Notes: generated by a model from the sequence alone, not told the origin. 64,000 nucleotides of DNA from Devosia crocina (GCF_900116545.1 NZ_FPCK01000001.1:1178001-1242000), one strand, 5' to 3'. Shown: positions 8,348-16,423, numbered from the stretch's first letter. Numbers and translations: made by a program.

Positions 8348-10408
8348 TCAACGCAGCAGCTGCAGCACAGCCTGGTCTTGCTGGGAAGCCATGGACAGGG
8401 CCGAGGACGACAGCTGCTGGCGGGTCTGGAGGGCCAGCAGGTTGGCTGCTTCTTCGTTGGTATCAGCCAAGGTCAGGTTCGCCGCGCCGGTTTCCAGCGT
8501 GTTGATCATGTTCTTGGTGAACGACTGGCGGTTCTCGACCGAAGACAGGTTCGAGCCGAAAGCCGAAGCCTGCGAGCGCAGTTCAGTCAGAGCGGAAGAG
8601 AGCTTGCTGAGGAAAGCGTCGATCGCTTCATCGGTATCGAGATCTTCAGCCACGAGGCTGTCCACGCCCAGGTTCGAGGCGTTGATACCGCGAACGTTGC
8701 CGTTCTTGTCCTTGGCCTGGATATCGATCGAGGAGGTGCCGGACTCGTTGAAGGTGATCTTCAGCTTGTCGCCACGCAGCAGGTTGATACCATTGAACGA
8801 GGAGTCATCGGCCAACTTGTCGAGCTGGTCGCGCAGTTCGTTGAACTGCTTGGACAGGTTCGAGCGAACCGAGTTGCCATCGATCTTGCTGGCGACCGGT
8901 GCATCGTTGCCGTTGAGATCGACGCCGATGTCGAGTTCCTGAGTGGAGAGATTCTCGATACGCAGTTTGCCGTTGTCGTTGGAAGCACGAACCTTGCCAC
9001 CATGATCGCGGTTGATCAGTTCCACGAACTTATCGACGGTTTTGGTTGCGTTCAGCTCGCTCTTTTCAGCAACGCCGGTGTTTACACCATTGGTGCCGAA
9101 GAGAGCGACAGAGTCACGGCCTGAAACAGCCAGGGTCTTTGCTTCGGCAGTTTTGGCGACCAGCGAGAACTTACCGTCTTCGTCAAAGGTGCCAACGACG
9201 TTGTTGATTCCCTTGGCTTCGAGCTGCGTTGCGACAGAGGCAAGTGTTGCATCCTGCCAGTTTTTGATGTCGAGCGCATTCGCGCCGGCCTTTACGCCGC
9301 CGATGGTGATGTCTGCAGTCTTACCATCATAAGACACAGTGAACTCGTGCTTCGCAGCCGCAACTTCAGTGGTGTAAGCGCCCGCAACAACCGTAGTCGT
9401 GGCGACATCGGCGGGATCGATGCCAGCAACAACGGGGGCAGTGCCACCAAAGTCGAGGTTCTCGAGCTTGATGTCGCCGCTGTCGGCGTCATAGGTAACA
9501 TCGTAGCCGTTAGCCAGCCCATCAGCCTTAAGAGCTGCAACGAATTCGGCAGCAGTGGCGCCGGTCGAGATGGTGCGGCCGCCCACAGTGATCGAGGTGG
9601 GAACGTCAGAATAGTTGAACTCGGCAGCGCCCTTAACAGCGACCGTCCCAGCAGCCGAGACATCGACTTCTGCGGCTTCCACAGCAGGATCAACGGACTC
9701 GATGATGATCTTGCCTGCATTGCTGCCAGTACCGGCAGTCGCCGTGTACTTGCCAGCTTCGGCGCTGCCATCCAGCGCAGCCTGAATAGCGGCCGCAAAG
9801 GTGGTGTCGTCGGCCAGGTTGGCCGTTGTGGCAGTTACGGTCACACCAGCAACAGTGATGGTGTTGGTGTCAGCGATGCCTGTCTTGTCAAGCATGGTGC
9901 GTGCACCGGCACCAGCTGCACTATCGGGTGCCGAGACAGGTCCGAGGTAAGCTGTTGCTGCAGTGGTGGTCAGTTCGGCCTTGACGCCGGGCACAGTCGC
10001 ATCTGCTAGGCTGATGTTGACAGCTGCGTCACCAAACTGGCCGCCGGAGATCGAGATCTCGCTGAGATCGTTGACTTCGAAGGACTTGGTCTGGAAGGTC
10101 TTGTCCTGACGGGCCTGACGCAGGGTGGACTGCATCGATTCCAGGTTCTTGGTCAGGGCGGTAATGCCGTTGTTGGCGGCTTCGATGACCTTGATGCCCG
10201 AGGCCATGGAGTCGAGCAGGTTGCTCATGTCCGCGGCGCGGCTGTTGAGCGCCGAGGCAGTGAAGAAGTTCGACGGGTTGTCGAGGGCAGAATTCACCTT
10301 GTTGCCGGTGGCGAGACGCGACTGCGTCTTGTCCATCATCGAGGCGGTGTTCTGGAGGCTCAAAAGATTCGCGCGAACGGCTTTTGAGAGAGAGACGTCG
10401 GAACCCAT
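8348..10408 (-). CDS. Flagellin, large form with tandem inserted repeats
   Basis: Filament subunit of 686 residues. The N-terminal D0/D1 domain (about 1-140, with SRLATGNKVNSALDNPSNFF) and the C-terminal domain (about 505-686, ending NLLALQTRQQLSSSALSMASQQDQAVLQLLR) are standard rhizobial flagellin ends. The region between is far longer than usual and holds four related units near residues 182-240, 271-320, 355-430 and 454-492. Each unit has a strand pair, a short alanine-rich helix, and an ending such as GKIIIES, GDIKLEN, GKFSLVA or GKLRIEN, like the flagellin_IN motif. An AAGGA ribosome site is 8 bases before ATG. FlbT is encoded just downstream. Confidence 0.93.
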   Translation of the reverse strand: MGSDVSLSKAVRANLLSLQNTASMMDKTQSRLATGNKVNSALDNPSNFFTASALNSRAADMSNLLDSMASGIKVIEAANNGITALTKNLESMQSTLRQARQDKTFQTKSFEVNDLSEISISGGQFGDAAVNISLADATVPGVKAELTTTAATAYLGPVSAPDSAAGAGARTMLDKTGIADTNTITVAGVTVTATTANLADDTTFAAAIQAALDGSAEAGKYTATAGTGSNAGKIIIESVDPAVEAAEVDVSAAGTVAVKGAAEFNYSDVPTSITVGGRTISTGATAAEFVAALKADGLANGYDVTYDADSGDIKLENLDFGGTAPVVAGIDPADVATTTVVAGAYTTEVAAAKHEFTVSYDGKTADITIGGVKAGANALDIKNWQDATLASVATQLEAKGINNVVGTFDEDGKFSLVAKTAEAKTLAVSGRDSVALFGTNGVNTGVAEKSELNATKTVDKFVELINRDHGGKVRASNDNGKLRIENLSTQELDIGVDLNGNDAPVASKIDGNSVRSNLSKQFNELRDQLDKLADDSSFNGINLLRGDKLKITFNESGTSSIDIQAKDKNGNVRGINASNLGVDSLVAEDLDTDEAIDAFLSKLSSALTELRSQASAFGSNLSSVENRQSFTKNMINTLETGAANLTLADTNEEAANLLALQTRQQLSSSALSMASQQDQAVLQLLR

Positions 10409-11134
10409 ACTGGTTTTCCTTCTGGACGTGTGGTGCTAGGCCTCAATCCTTGAGGCATGTGCAGAATGACCCGAACTCGCTAAAATCTTCTTAAATTGCG
10501 GAAGTCTTTACCCAGTCCGTAAAGCCCGACTGCGCCGCGGGAATTGCAGGTTTTGCGCTGCTTTCCGGCTGTGTTGCGGGACGACTGTCCCTTAACGCAC
10601 GACGTTGAAGTTGTGTGAACATGCGCTGCTGACGGGGAGAGGCGGAAGCGGGGCGAATGGAATCGGCAGCGCGAAGCGCCGGACAGCGCAGCCGCGTCCG
10701 TTTTTCCTCAGGCGGTCAGGGCCGGAGGAAGGTTCGCCTCTGATTGATTTTTTTGAAGTGATAGACCTGCCTCCGGCGCCGGTTTTTCGGACAGCTCCGG
10801 AATCGCAGGGTCGGCCGGTGCCAGAACGTGCTTCCCCATGCGAACGGGGCGCGCTGGCTCACCGGCCCTGGTTCGCATGCAGTCCTGCCCGCGCCGGTGA
10901 TGGGGAGATAATAGAGGAGGGCATTGGAGCCGGGAGCAAGATGGATAGCTTCTTCGTGCCCCTGGGAGTGGCTGCTCTCTCAGACCGGCAAAACGCTGCG
11001 GACCAACAATCGATAAAATTTGAATCAATTTGCCTGTTTTGCCGAGAGGGGCAGGCAGGTTTTGAACCCTAAACCTGATCTCGCCGGCAAGAAACGCCGG
11101 ACGAAAACAAGATCTGGTACAGGAAGTCCAAACA
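10409..11134. other. Intergenic region between divergent flagellin genes
   Basis: 726 bases without a supported gene. Short frames on both strands lack ribosome sites and have no plausible protein content. It holds the leader of the large flagellin, including a weak CtrA-like box on the minus strand at 10480-10494 (TTAA-N7-TTAG). A long inverted repeat has arms ATGCGAAC near 10839 and GTTCGCAT near 10872. The leader of the small flagellin has a CCGGC/GCCGG hairpin at 11084-11100. No sigma-54 box with correct spacing was found for either flagellin. Confidence 0.5.
10440..10456 (-). promoter_or_regulatory. 5'-leader hairpin of the large flagellin mRNA
   Basis: GCCTCAA and TTGAGGC form a perfect 7-bp stem with a 3-base loop, about 32 bases upstream of the start codon and 20 bases upstream of the ribosome site. 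This position suits control by FlbT, which in Caulobacter acts on the flagellin leader. The structure is seen; its role is inferred. Confidence 0.4.
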
Positions 11135-11935
11135 ATGTCCGCAGTCAATCTCGCATCGTCCACCCGCTTCGGTCTCACTGCTCTCCGTAATGTTGCAGAT
11201 CAGATGGAAGTATCTCAGAAGCGTCTGGCCACTGGTAAAGCAGTGAATACTGCTCTGGATAACGTTTCGAAGTTTTTTACTGCATCCAAGATGGATGGGC
11301 GTGCTGCTGCAATCGATACTCTTTCTGATGGTGTCAACAATGCGCAGACTGCGCTGAAGGCCGCAAGTGAAGGTATTAAGGGCATTCAGGGCATCGTCAA
11401 GCAGGCTCGCGCACTGACTGGTCAGGCCCTCTCCACCTCCGACGCTGATGCCCGCAAGGCACTAGCCGCGCAATTCACCACCCTGACTGCCGAAATCTCA
11501 AAAGTGGTGACTGACTCAAAGATCAACGGAACAAACCTTCTCAATGAAGAGGATATCACGGTTACCTTGAGTGAAGACGGTAGCAGCAAGACTACAATCG
11601 AGGGCATCGCTGTCGGTAGCGTCGCTGCTGTGGCGGGTGACTGGGCGACGGAGGACAATATCAAGGCCTCTGTCACCGCCCTGAACACCTTCAGCGACAC
11701 TCTTGAAACTGCGGCTGCCTCTTTTGGTACCAGCCAGGCTCTGATCAGCGTCCGCAAGGACTTCAACAACGCGCTTTCAAACATCCTGAAGACAGGCGCG
11801 TCGGAACTGACCGCCGCCGATATGGATGCTGAAGCTGCCAACCTCATGGCGCTCCAGACCCGCCAGCAGATGGCGTCGACCGCCCTCTCGATCATGCAGT
11901 CCAACGAAGCAACCGCACTGCGCCTGCTCCGCTAA
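11135..11935 (+). CDS. Flagellin, minimal form
   Basis: Filament subunit of only 266 residues, with a complete N-terminal domain (QKRLATGKAVNTALDNVSKFFTASKMDGRA) and C-terminal domain (NLMALQTRQQMASTALSIMQSNEATALRLLR) but almost no D2/D3 domain between them. An AGGAA ribosome site is about 10 bases before ATG. The first 300 bases favour T-ending codons (ACT, TCT, GCT, GTT) more than the neighbours. It is transcribed away from the 686-residue flagellin and ends in its own terminator. The two size classes imply a mixed filament or alternative filaments. Confidence 0.93.
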   Translation: MSAVNLASSTRFGLTALRNVADQMEVSQKRLATGKAVNTALDNVSKFFTASKMDGRAAAIDTLSDGVNNAQTALKAASEGIKGIQGIVKQARALTGQALSTSDADARKALAAQFTTLTAEISKVVTDSKINGTNLLNEEDITVTLSEDGSSKTTIEGIAVGSVAAVAGDWATEDNIKASVTALNTFSDTLETAAASFGTSQALISVRKDFNNALSNILKTGASELTAADMDAEAANLMALQTRQQMASTALSIMQSNEATALRLLR

Positions 11936-11961
11936 ATCGCAAGCCTTACTGCGACGAACTT

Positions 11962-11987
11962 GGCCCACCTTCATGGTGGGCCTTTTT
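11962..11987 (+). terminator. Rho-independent terminator after the small flagellin gene
   Basis: GGCCCACC and GGTGGGCC pair around a 5-base loop and are followed by five T. Confidence 0.88.
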
Positions 11988-12013
11988 CGTTTGTGCGTGC
12001 GCAAGCGGGCAAG

Positions 12014-12037
12014 AAAAAACCCGGTCAGAGGACCGGG
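12014..12037 (-). terminator. Rho-independent terminator after the 107-residue protein gene
   Basis: On the minus strand CCCGGTC pairs with GACCGGG around a 4-base loop and is followed by six T. It supports a transcription unit on this strand at 12062-12385. Confidence 0.8.
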
Positions 12038-12061
12038 CTGGTTGATTAGGTGATAGCGCTT

Positions 12062-12385
12062 CTAGATGGTCTTGTCGGTCAGCGGGAAAGAACTGAGGGG
12101 CGGGGACCAATCCTGGCGCAGACGCAGGAAGGCGTCTTCGGGGCTGAAATGGCCGGTGCTGCTCCGGTTGGCAAGAAGCGAAGTTTCGAAGAGGGTCTGC
12201 GCCGGCAGAATGCTGTCGTGTTCGAAAGCGCTCGGTACAGCATGATCTGGTGCATCAGGCCGAGCTTGCGTTTGGCTTTCGTCGGGTGTGGGTGGTTTGC
12301 GGTCGTTGTTTCGCGCGAAACGGGGCAGGTGGGGCGAAAAGCCGATGCCCATCGTTTCGGCTCGCGGCGCTATTCTGGCGCTCAT
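12062..12385 (-). CDS. Small protein of unknown function next to flgN
   Basis: 107 residues, not recognised. A strong ribosome site (GGAGGAC, 5-6 bases before ATG) and a terminator immediately downstream make it very likely real. The first half is basic and proline-rich, with no signal peptide or membrane segment. The second half has a helix-like stretch (DSILPAQTLFETSLLANR) and then SPEDAFLRLRQDW. It stands alone after the terminator of flgI-flgJ-flgN, surrounded by flagellar genes on both sides. A flagellar role is inferred only from location. Confidence 0.65.
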   Translation of the reverse strand: MSARIAPRAETMGIGFSPHLPRFARNNDRKPPTPDESQTQARPDAPDHAVPSAFEHDSILPAQTLFETSLLANRSSTGHFSPEDAFLRLRQDWSPPLSSFPLTDKTI

Positions 12386-12495
12386 AATCCTGTCCTCCGG
12401 CCAGAATTGGCCGAAGTCAGGCTATGGGCAGTTTCGTTTGAAGAGCATTGGCTTAAACCACGGCATTTGAAGACAGTTGTCGGCTTTGCCCAAAT

Positions 12496-12524
12496 AAAAA
12501 GGGCCCTCGCTTCTGCGAAGGCCC
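12496..12524 (-). terminator. Rho-independent terminator after flgN
   Basis: On the minus strand a 10-position stem with one mismatch (GGGCC-TTCGC type) is followed by a T-rich tract (TTTTTATTT). It closes the flgI-flgJ-flgN operon. Confidence 0.75.
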
Positions 12525-12597
12525 CTGGCCGAAAGCGTTGCTCGCGCTCCTTCTGGAGGGCTTACCACAAGGGTGGAAGCGCCGCGGCAAACCTCAC

Positions 12598-13068
12598 TTA
12601 TAGTGCGCGGTTGATCGCGATCCCCCGAGCGGATGCAGCGCGAGGCAGGCGCACTTCGCCGGACTGATCGTAGGTGCGGGTACGGTCCTTGGCGCCGACG
12701 CTGTCGGCAACATCGACCAGGATATCTTCGGCCAGTGTCTTGGCCGTGGCGATGACGCGCAGGTTTTCCGCCATCTGCGTTGCAAGGCTGTCGTGGTTCT
12801 GGTGCAGCCGATCGAGCGATTCCGGCGCTTCGGCAAGCAGTCGATCGGTCTGGCGCTGCACGGAGCGGGCAAAAACCACATAGTCCTGAGCCAGCTGGGT
12901 TTTCTGGGCGGTGAGACCTGCGGCATCGCGAAAACGGCCGGCGCGGAGCAGGGTGGTTTCCTCGTTCATGATGGTGACCAGGGCCTGAAGCGATTCTTCA
13001 GCCTGATTGCACAGATCCTGCGCGGGCAGGCTGTCAAGCGAGGCGATGCGATCTGCTGCTGCGGACAT
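12598..13068 (-). CDS. flgN: FlgN-like flagellar export chaperone
   Basis: Cytoplasmic chaperone of the hook-associated proteins FlgK and FlgL. It has 156 residues, mostly helical and coiled-coil-like through about residue 125, with EESLQALVTIMNEETTLLRAGRFRDAAGLTAQKTQLAQDY matching the FlgN pattern. The tail is basic and probably disordered. Its ATG overlaps the flgJ stop by one base, so it belongs to flgI-flgJ-flgN. FlgN family members are divergent; the call rests on pattern and position. Confidence 0.75.
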   Translation of the reverse strand: MSAAADRIASLDSLPAQDLCNQAEESLQALVTIMNEETTLLRAGRFRDAAGLTAQKTQLAQDYVVFARSVQRQTDRLLAEAPESLDRLHQNHDSLATQMAENLRVIATAKTLAEDILVDVADSVGAKDRTRTYDQSGEVRLPRAASARGIAINRAL

Positions 13069-13385
13069 TAACGATATACTCCCGTGTTACGCGAACTGTT
13101 GTTCTGGTTGGCTTCCTGGAGGGCGATCATGTCCCCCAGGATCTGATCGGCGATTCCCAAACCGCCGTTTTGGGCCATGGTGTTGGCCAGTTGCTCAGCC
13201 TGCATCGACCGCCAGGTGTCTTCGCCAAAGCCGCCGCCAAAGCCGTTTTCACTTTTGGCCGTGGCGAACATCTCCTTTGTCAGGAGGTTGAGGAAAACGC
13301 CTTCGAAGTCTTCGGCCTGTTTTTGGAGGCGTGCGATCTGGTTTGGAGGCAGCGTGGTCTTGATGCCGTGGACGGTGGTTTCCAT
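13068..13385 (-). CDS. flgJ: Rod-binding protein FlgJ-like (CheL type)
   Basis: 105 residues carrying only the rod-binding domain of FlgJ, without the muramidase domain of enterobacterial FlgJ. Motif: QAEDFEGVFLNLLTKEMF, then FGEDTWRSMQAEQLANTMAQNGGLGIADQIL. Single-domain forms are normal in alphaproteobacteria, where a separate SltF-type enzyme opens the wall. The protein would assist rod assembly in the periplasm. One-base overlaps with flgI and flgN indicate coupled translation. Confidence 0.88.
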   Translation of the reverse strand: METTVHGIKTTLPPNQIARLQKQAEDFEGVFLNLLTKEMFATAKSENGFGGGFGEDTWRSMQAEQLANTMAQNGGLGIADQILGDMIALQEANQNNSSRNTGVYR

Positions 13386-14509
13386 CAGAGCACCTCGATT
13401 TCGGCCTGGAGGGCGCCCGTGGCCTTGACCGCCTGGAGAATGGCAATCAGATCGCGCGGCGAGATGCCGAGTGCGTTGAGGCCATCGACCAGTTCCTGAA
13501 GCGACACGGTCTGGTTGATCATCTGGAGGGCCGTGTCGGTCTGGGTGACGTTGAGTTCGGTATTCGGCTCGACGGCGGTGACGCCATTGCTGAACGGCGC
13601 GGGCTGCACGACCTCTGGATTTTCGGCGATGCTAACGGTGAGATTGGACTGAGCCACGGCGACGGCGGAAACGCGAACATCCTTGCCCATGACAATGATG
13701 CCGCTGTTTTCGTCGATGACGATCTTGGCGGACTGATCAGTCTGGACGATCAACTGTTCGATGTCGGTGAGAAGATCGACGATATTGCCGTTGAAGCCAT
13801 GAGGCAGGGTCAGGCGCACGGTTGCCGGATCTTCGGGCACGGCCGTGGGGGCGCCGATGAAATCGTTGACTGCCATGGCGATGCGGCGGGACGTGGTGAG
13901 ATCGGGATTGCGCAGGGAAAGGCGCAGGGTGTGCTGGGAGGCCAGCTCGAAGCCGATTTCGCGCTCGATCAGCGCTCCGGAAGAAATGCGGCCGGTGGTT
14001 GGAACGCCCGATACGATCGAGGCGGCATCGCCCTGAGCCTTGAATCCGTTGATGGCAACCGGCCCTTGGGCAATGGCATAGACTTCGCCATCGGCGCCCA
14101 GCAGCGGAGTCACAAGCAGGGTGCCGCCCTGAAGGCTATCGGAATCGCCAAGGGCGGCTACCGAGACGTCCATGCGCGAGCCTTGCGCGGCAAAAGGCGG
14201 CAGGCTCGCAGTGACCATGACGGCCGCCACATTGGCCGTGCGGACGTTTTCGCCGGCCGTGTTGACGCCGAGGCGCTCCAGCATGGATTGCAGGGATTGG
14301 CGCGTGAACGGGGAATTGTTGAGGCTATCGCCCGTGCCGTCGAGGCCGACGACTAGGCCGTAGCCGACCAGCTGATTCTCGCGGATGCCTTCGACCTGGA
14401 CGATGTCCTTGATGCGAGCCGGCGCGGCGTACGCATGGGCTGTCGGCATGAGGCAAAGCGCGGCGCAGAGCGCTGCGGCAAGGCCTTTTCGGAAGAGATG
14501 GTGCGGCAT
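13385..14509 (-). CDS. flgI: Flagellar P-ring protein FlgI
   Basis: Periplasmic P-ring subunit of the basal body. It has 374 residues, the usual length. It has a Sec signal peptide (about residues 1-29, hydrophobic AAALCAALCLMPTAHAYA) and the family core ARIKDIVQVEGIRENQLVGYGLVVGLDGTGD. The C-terminal part has VSLQELVDGLNALGISPRDLIAILQAVKATGALQAEIEVL. First gene of flgI-flgJ-flgN, behind a sigma-54-type promoter at 14568-14583 and divergent from fliX. Its assembly chaperone FlgA is encoded at 27797-28744. Confidence 0.96.
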   Translation of the reverse strand: MPHHLFRKGLAAALCAALCLMPTAHAYAAPARIKDIVQVEGIRENQLVGYGLVVGLDGTGDSLNNSPFTRQSLQSMLERLGVNTAGENVRTANVAAVMVTASLPPFAAQGSRMDVSVAALGDSDSLQGGTLLVTPLLGADGEVYAIAQGPVAINGFKAQGDAASIVSGVPTTGRISSGALIEREIGFELASQHTLRLSLRNPDLTTSRRIAMAVNDFIGAPTAVPEDPATVRLTLPHGFNGNIVDLLTDIEQLIVQTDQSAKIVIDENSGIIVMGKDVRVSAVAVAQSNLTVSIAENPEVVQPAPFSNGVTAVEPNTELNVTQTDTALQMINQTVSLQELVDGLNALGISPRDLIAILQAVKATGALQAEIEVL

Positions 14510-14567
14510 GACGTTCCCCGGTCTGAGGCAGTGCCATCCCCATGGCGCTGCAGTTCGTCACACCTAA

Positions 14568-14583
14568 TGCCAGAAGCGTGCCA
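14568..14583 (-). promoter_or_regulatory. Sigma-54 promoter of flgI-flgJ-flgN
   Basis: On the minus strand TGGCACGCTTCTGGCA has a perfect -24 box TGGCACG. The -12 box TGGC differs from TTGC at one base. GG and GC are 10 bases apart, and the site is 59 bases before the flgI start. Confidence 0.65.
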
Positions 14584-14689
14584 GAGTGAATCTACGTCGC
14601 TAAGTAATTGATCTGCGTGATCTAATTCAGTCGTTTCAGCTGCGGAACCTGGTGCTTTTCGCCGTGCCCTGCAATTCTTGCCGGGGACA

Positions 14690-14706
14690 TTAAGCGGGCA
14701 TTAACC
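14690..14706 (+). promoter_or_regulatory. CtrA box upstream of fliX
   Basis: TTAA-GCGGGCA-TTAACC is an exact match to the CtrA motif TTAA-N7-TTAAC. It is about 50 bases before the preferred fliX start. GGGCAGATTTTGCC follows five bases later at 14712-14725 and recurs in almost the same form behind the CtrA box at flgB. Confidence 0.6.
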
Positions 14707-14757
14707 ATGTCGGGCAGATTTTGCCTGCGACAGGAATTGCTGGGGGTGAGTCAGTCC

Positions 14758-15180
14758 GTGCGTATTGAATCCGCCAATCGGATGGCCAATGTATCTGCGC
14801 GTGGCGCGGTGGGGAAATTTAGCCCGGGGGGCACCTTTACCATGGCGGATGTGGCAGCGCCGCAGCGCGCCGCCCGGCCCAGTTCAGTCGCGCCTGTCGC
14901 TCCGCTCGATGCCATTCTCGCGCTTCAGGGCGTGGAGGACGCGACCTCGGGGCGGCGCCGCAAGGCCGTCAAGCACGGGTCGGCATTGCTCGATCTTCTT
15001 GATGGAATCAAGGCGGACCTGCTTGTGGGTGAGATCACCGTCGACCGGCTCGAGGCTTTGGTGTTGGAGCTCAGTGTTTTCCGCGATCGCACAGAGCCCG
15101 GGCTTGATGCCGTGCTCGACGATATCGAACTGCGCGTGCGGGTGGAGCTTGCCAAGCAGGGCCTGTTTCCACCGCTTTAG
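14758..15180 (+). CDS. fliX: Flagellar assembly regulator FliX
   Basis: Couples completion of the early basal body to late gene expression in Caulobacter by acting on the sigma-54 activator FlbD. From the GTG at 14758 the protein has 140 residues and starts VRIESANRMANVSARGAVG, as FliX proteins do. GGGGGTGAG is about 7 bases upstream. An ATG at 14707 would add 17 residues but overlaps the putative promoter. The C-terminal helical domain (ALLDLLDGIKADLLVGEITVDRLEALV) is typical. It is divergent from flgI and preceded by a CtrA box. Its presence fits the sigma-54 sites found here. Confidence 0.88.
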   Translation: MRIESANRMANVSARGAVGKFSPGGTFTMADVAAPQRAARPSSVAPVAPLDAILALQGVEDATSGRRRKAVKHGSALLDLLDGIKADLLVGEITVDRLEALVLELSVFRDRTEPGLDAVLDDIELRVRVELAKQGLFPPL

Positions 15181-15280
15181 GGCGGGAGCAAAACTTAAGG
15201 TTCATCAAATGTTGTCAGTCTTGCGCTATGCGCCTGACAGGTAGGGGCTTTTGTTGGTTAAGCCTTTGTAACAAGTTCGC

Positions 15281-15309
15281 TTGCCCGGTGGTGATAGCAA
15301 GCCTATATA
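15281..15309 (+). promoter_or_regulatory. Possible housekeeping promoter of dksA
   Basis: TTGCCC and TATATA are separated by 17 bases, 35 bases before the chosen dksA start. It is a moderate match to alphaproteobacterial RpoD promoters. Confidence 0.35.
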
Positions 15310-15343
15310 GGCCGCCGAGGGTGCATTGGAGAAGAATCTGCTG

Positions 15344-15760
15344 ATGTCTTCGGTTGAAGTTATTGAATACCGGCCGAGTGAAGACGAGCCGTTTATGAAT
15401 CCGCGGCAGCGCGAATATTTTCGTTCAAAGCTGCTGACGTGGAAAGACGATATTCTGCGCGAGAGCCGGGGGACGCTGGAGAACCTGCAGGAAGAAAGCC
15501 AGAACCATCCGGACATGGCCGATCGGGCCAGCTCGGAAAGCGACAGGGCGCTTGAGCTGCGCACGCGTGATCGCCAGCGCAAGCTGATCGGCAAAATCGA
15601 TGCCGCGCTCAAGCGCATCGAAGATGGCACCTATGGCTATTGCGAAGAGACTGGAGATCCGATCGGTATCGCTCGGCTCGATGCCCGGCCGACGGCGACG
15701 CTGAGCCTGGAGGCTCAGGAGTTGCACGAGCGTCGGGAAAAAGTCTATCGCGACGAATAA
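15344..15760 (+). CDS. dksA: RNA polymerase-binding transcription factor DksA
   Basis: Secondary-channel regulator that works with ppGpp on ribosomal and stress promoters. It has 138 residues from the ATG at 15344, which has GGAGAA about 10 bases upstream. The coiled coil spans about residues 20-95 (FRSKLLTWKDDILRESRG...). In the C-terminal globular domain only the first zinc-ligand cysteine remains: YGYCEETGDPIG replaces CxxC, and TLSLEAQELHERREK replaces the second CxxC. Such one-cysteine DksA proteins are usual in rhizobia and presumably do not need zinc. A terminator follows directly. Confidence 0.93.
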   Translation: MSSVEVIEYRPSEDEPFMNPRQREYFRSKLLTWKDDILRESRGTLENLQEESQNHPDMADRASSESDRALELRTRDRQRKLIGKIDAALKRIEDGTYGYCEETGDPIGIARLDARPTATLSLEAQELHERREKVYRDE

Positions 15761-15764
15761 GATC

Positions 15765-15790
15765 AGCCCGCGCAAGCGGGCTTTTCTTTG
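15765..15790 (+). terminator. Rho-independent terminator after dksA
   Basis: AGCCCGC and GCGGGCT pair around GCAA and are followed by TTTCTTT. Confidence 0.85.
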
Positions 15791-15849
15791 TGCTGGCGGC
15801 GATCGTCAGTCGCTCAACAAGACCTTTTGTCGATGCGTGCGCGCGGGTG

Positions 15850-16269
15850 TTACCGTCCCACGCGTTCGCTGGTACGAGCGTGGATCGCTTCTGCCTCGGG
15901 CGACATCTGCTCGGCAAAATCGGCCATTTCGAAGACGGGGCGGATTTCGATTTCGCTCGTCGACAGCATCGGATTGGGGCAGCGTTTGACCCATTCGACG
16001 GCTTCGTCCATGTCGCGCACCTGCCAGATCCAGTAGCCGGCGACCAGTTCCTTGGTTTCGGTGAAAGGACCATCCGTTACCGTGCGGCGCGGCCCGTCGA
16101 ACTCGACGCGCTTTGCGTATTTGGTCGGTTTGAGGCCGTCCCCTCCAAGCATGATGCCTGCGTTGATCAGCTCTTCATTAAAGCGCCCCATCTCTTCGAG
16201 GAGCTTGGTCTCGGGCATGATCCCTGCTTCGCTTTCCACGGTGGCTTTGACGAATACCATGACACGCAT
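15850..16269 (-). CDS. YciI/DGPF-domain family protein
   Basis: Small YCII-related (DGPF motif) protein of 139 residues. It starts MRVMVFVKATVESEAG and carries the family motif TVTDGPFTETKELVAGYWIWQV. The start at 16269 is chosen because GGAG lies 8 bases upstream; the open frame extends 8 codons further without a ribosome site. The biochemical function of this group is not established. In other bacteria it is often next to ECF sigma factors, but none is present here. Single-gene unit convergent with dksA. Confidence 0.85.
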   Translation of the reverse strand: MRVMVFVKATVESEAGIMPETKLLEEMGRFNEELINAGIMLGGDGLKPTKYAKRVEFDGPRRTVTDGPFTETKELVAGYWIWQVRDMDEAVEWVKRCPNPMLSTSEIEIRPVFEMADFAEQMSPEAEAIHARTSERVGR

Positions 16270-16423
16270 CTCGTTCTCCTTTTGGCGCCGCAAGTGGTTT
16301 GATCATAGGCAACGAACCGGAGGAGCGGGTTTCGACAATAGCGAAACAGAAAACACAGCAGGTTCCATCAACGCTAGGCTGATCCTGCCAGCCTGATTTT
16401 TCTGGACGTGCGTAGTCGGGCGT

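Noticed and set aside
11000-11020. Sigma-28-like sequence (CAAA ... CGATAA) upstream of the small flagellin
   Set aside because: Spacing is one base off and most rhizobia lack FliA; not convincing.
10605-11178. Open frames on both strands between the flagellin genes
   Set aside because: No ribosome sites, composition rich in Arg/Pro/Gly without domain pattern, and overlap with likely flagellin promoter sequence.
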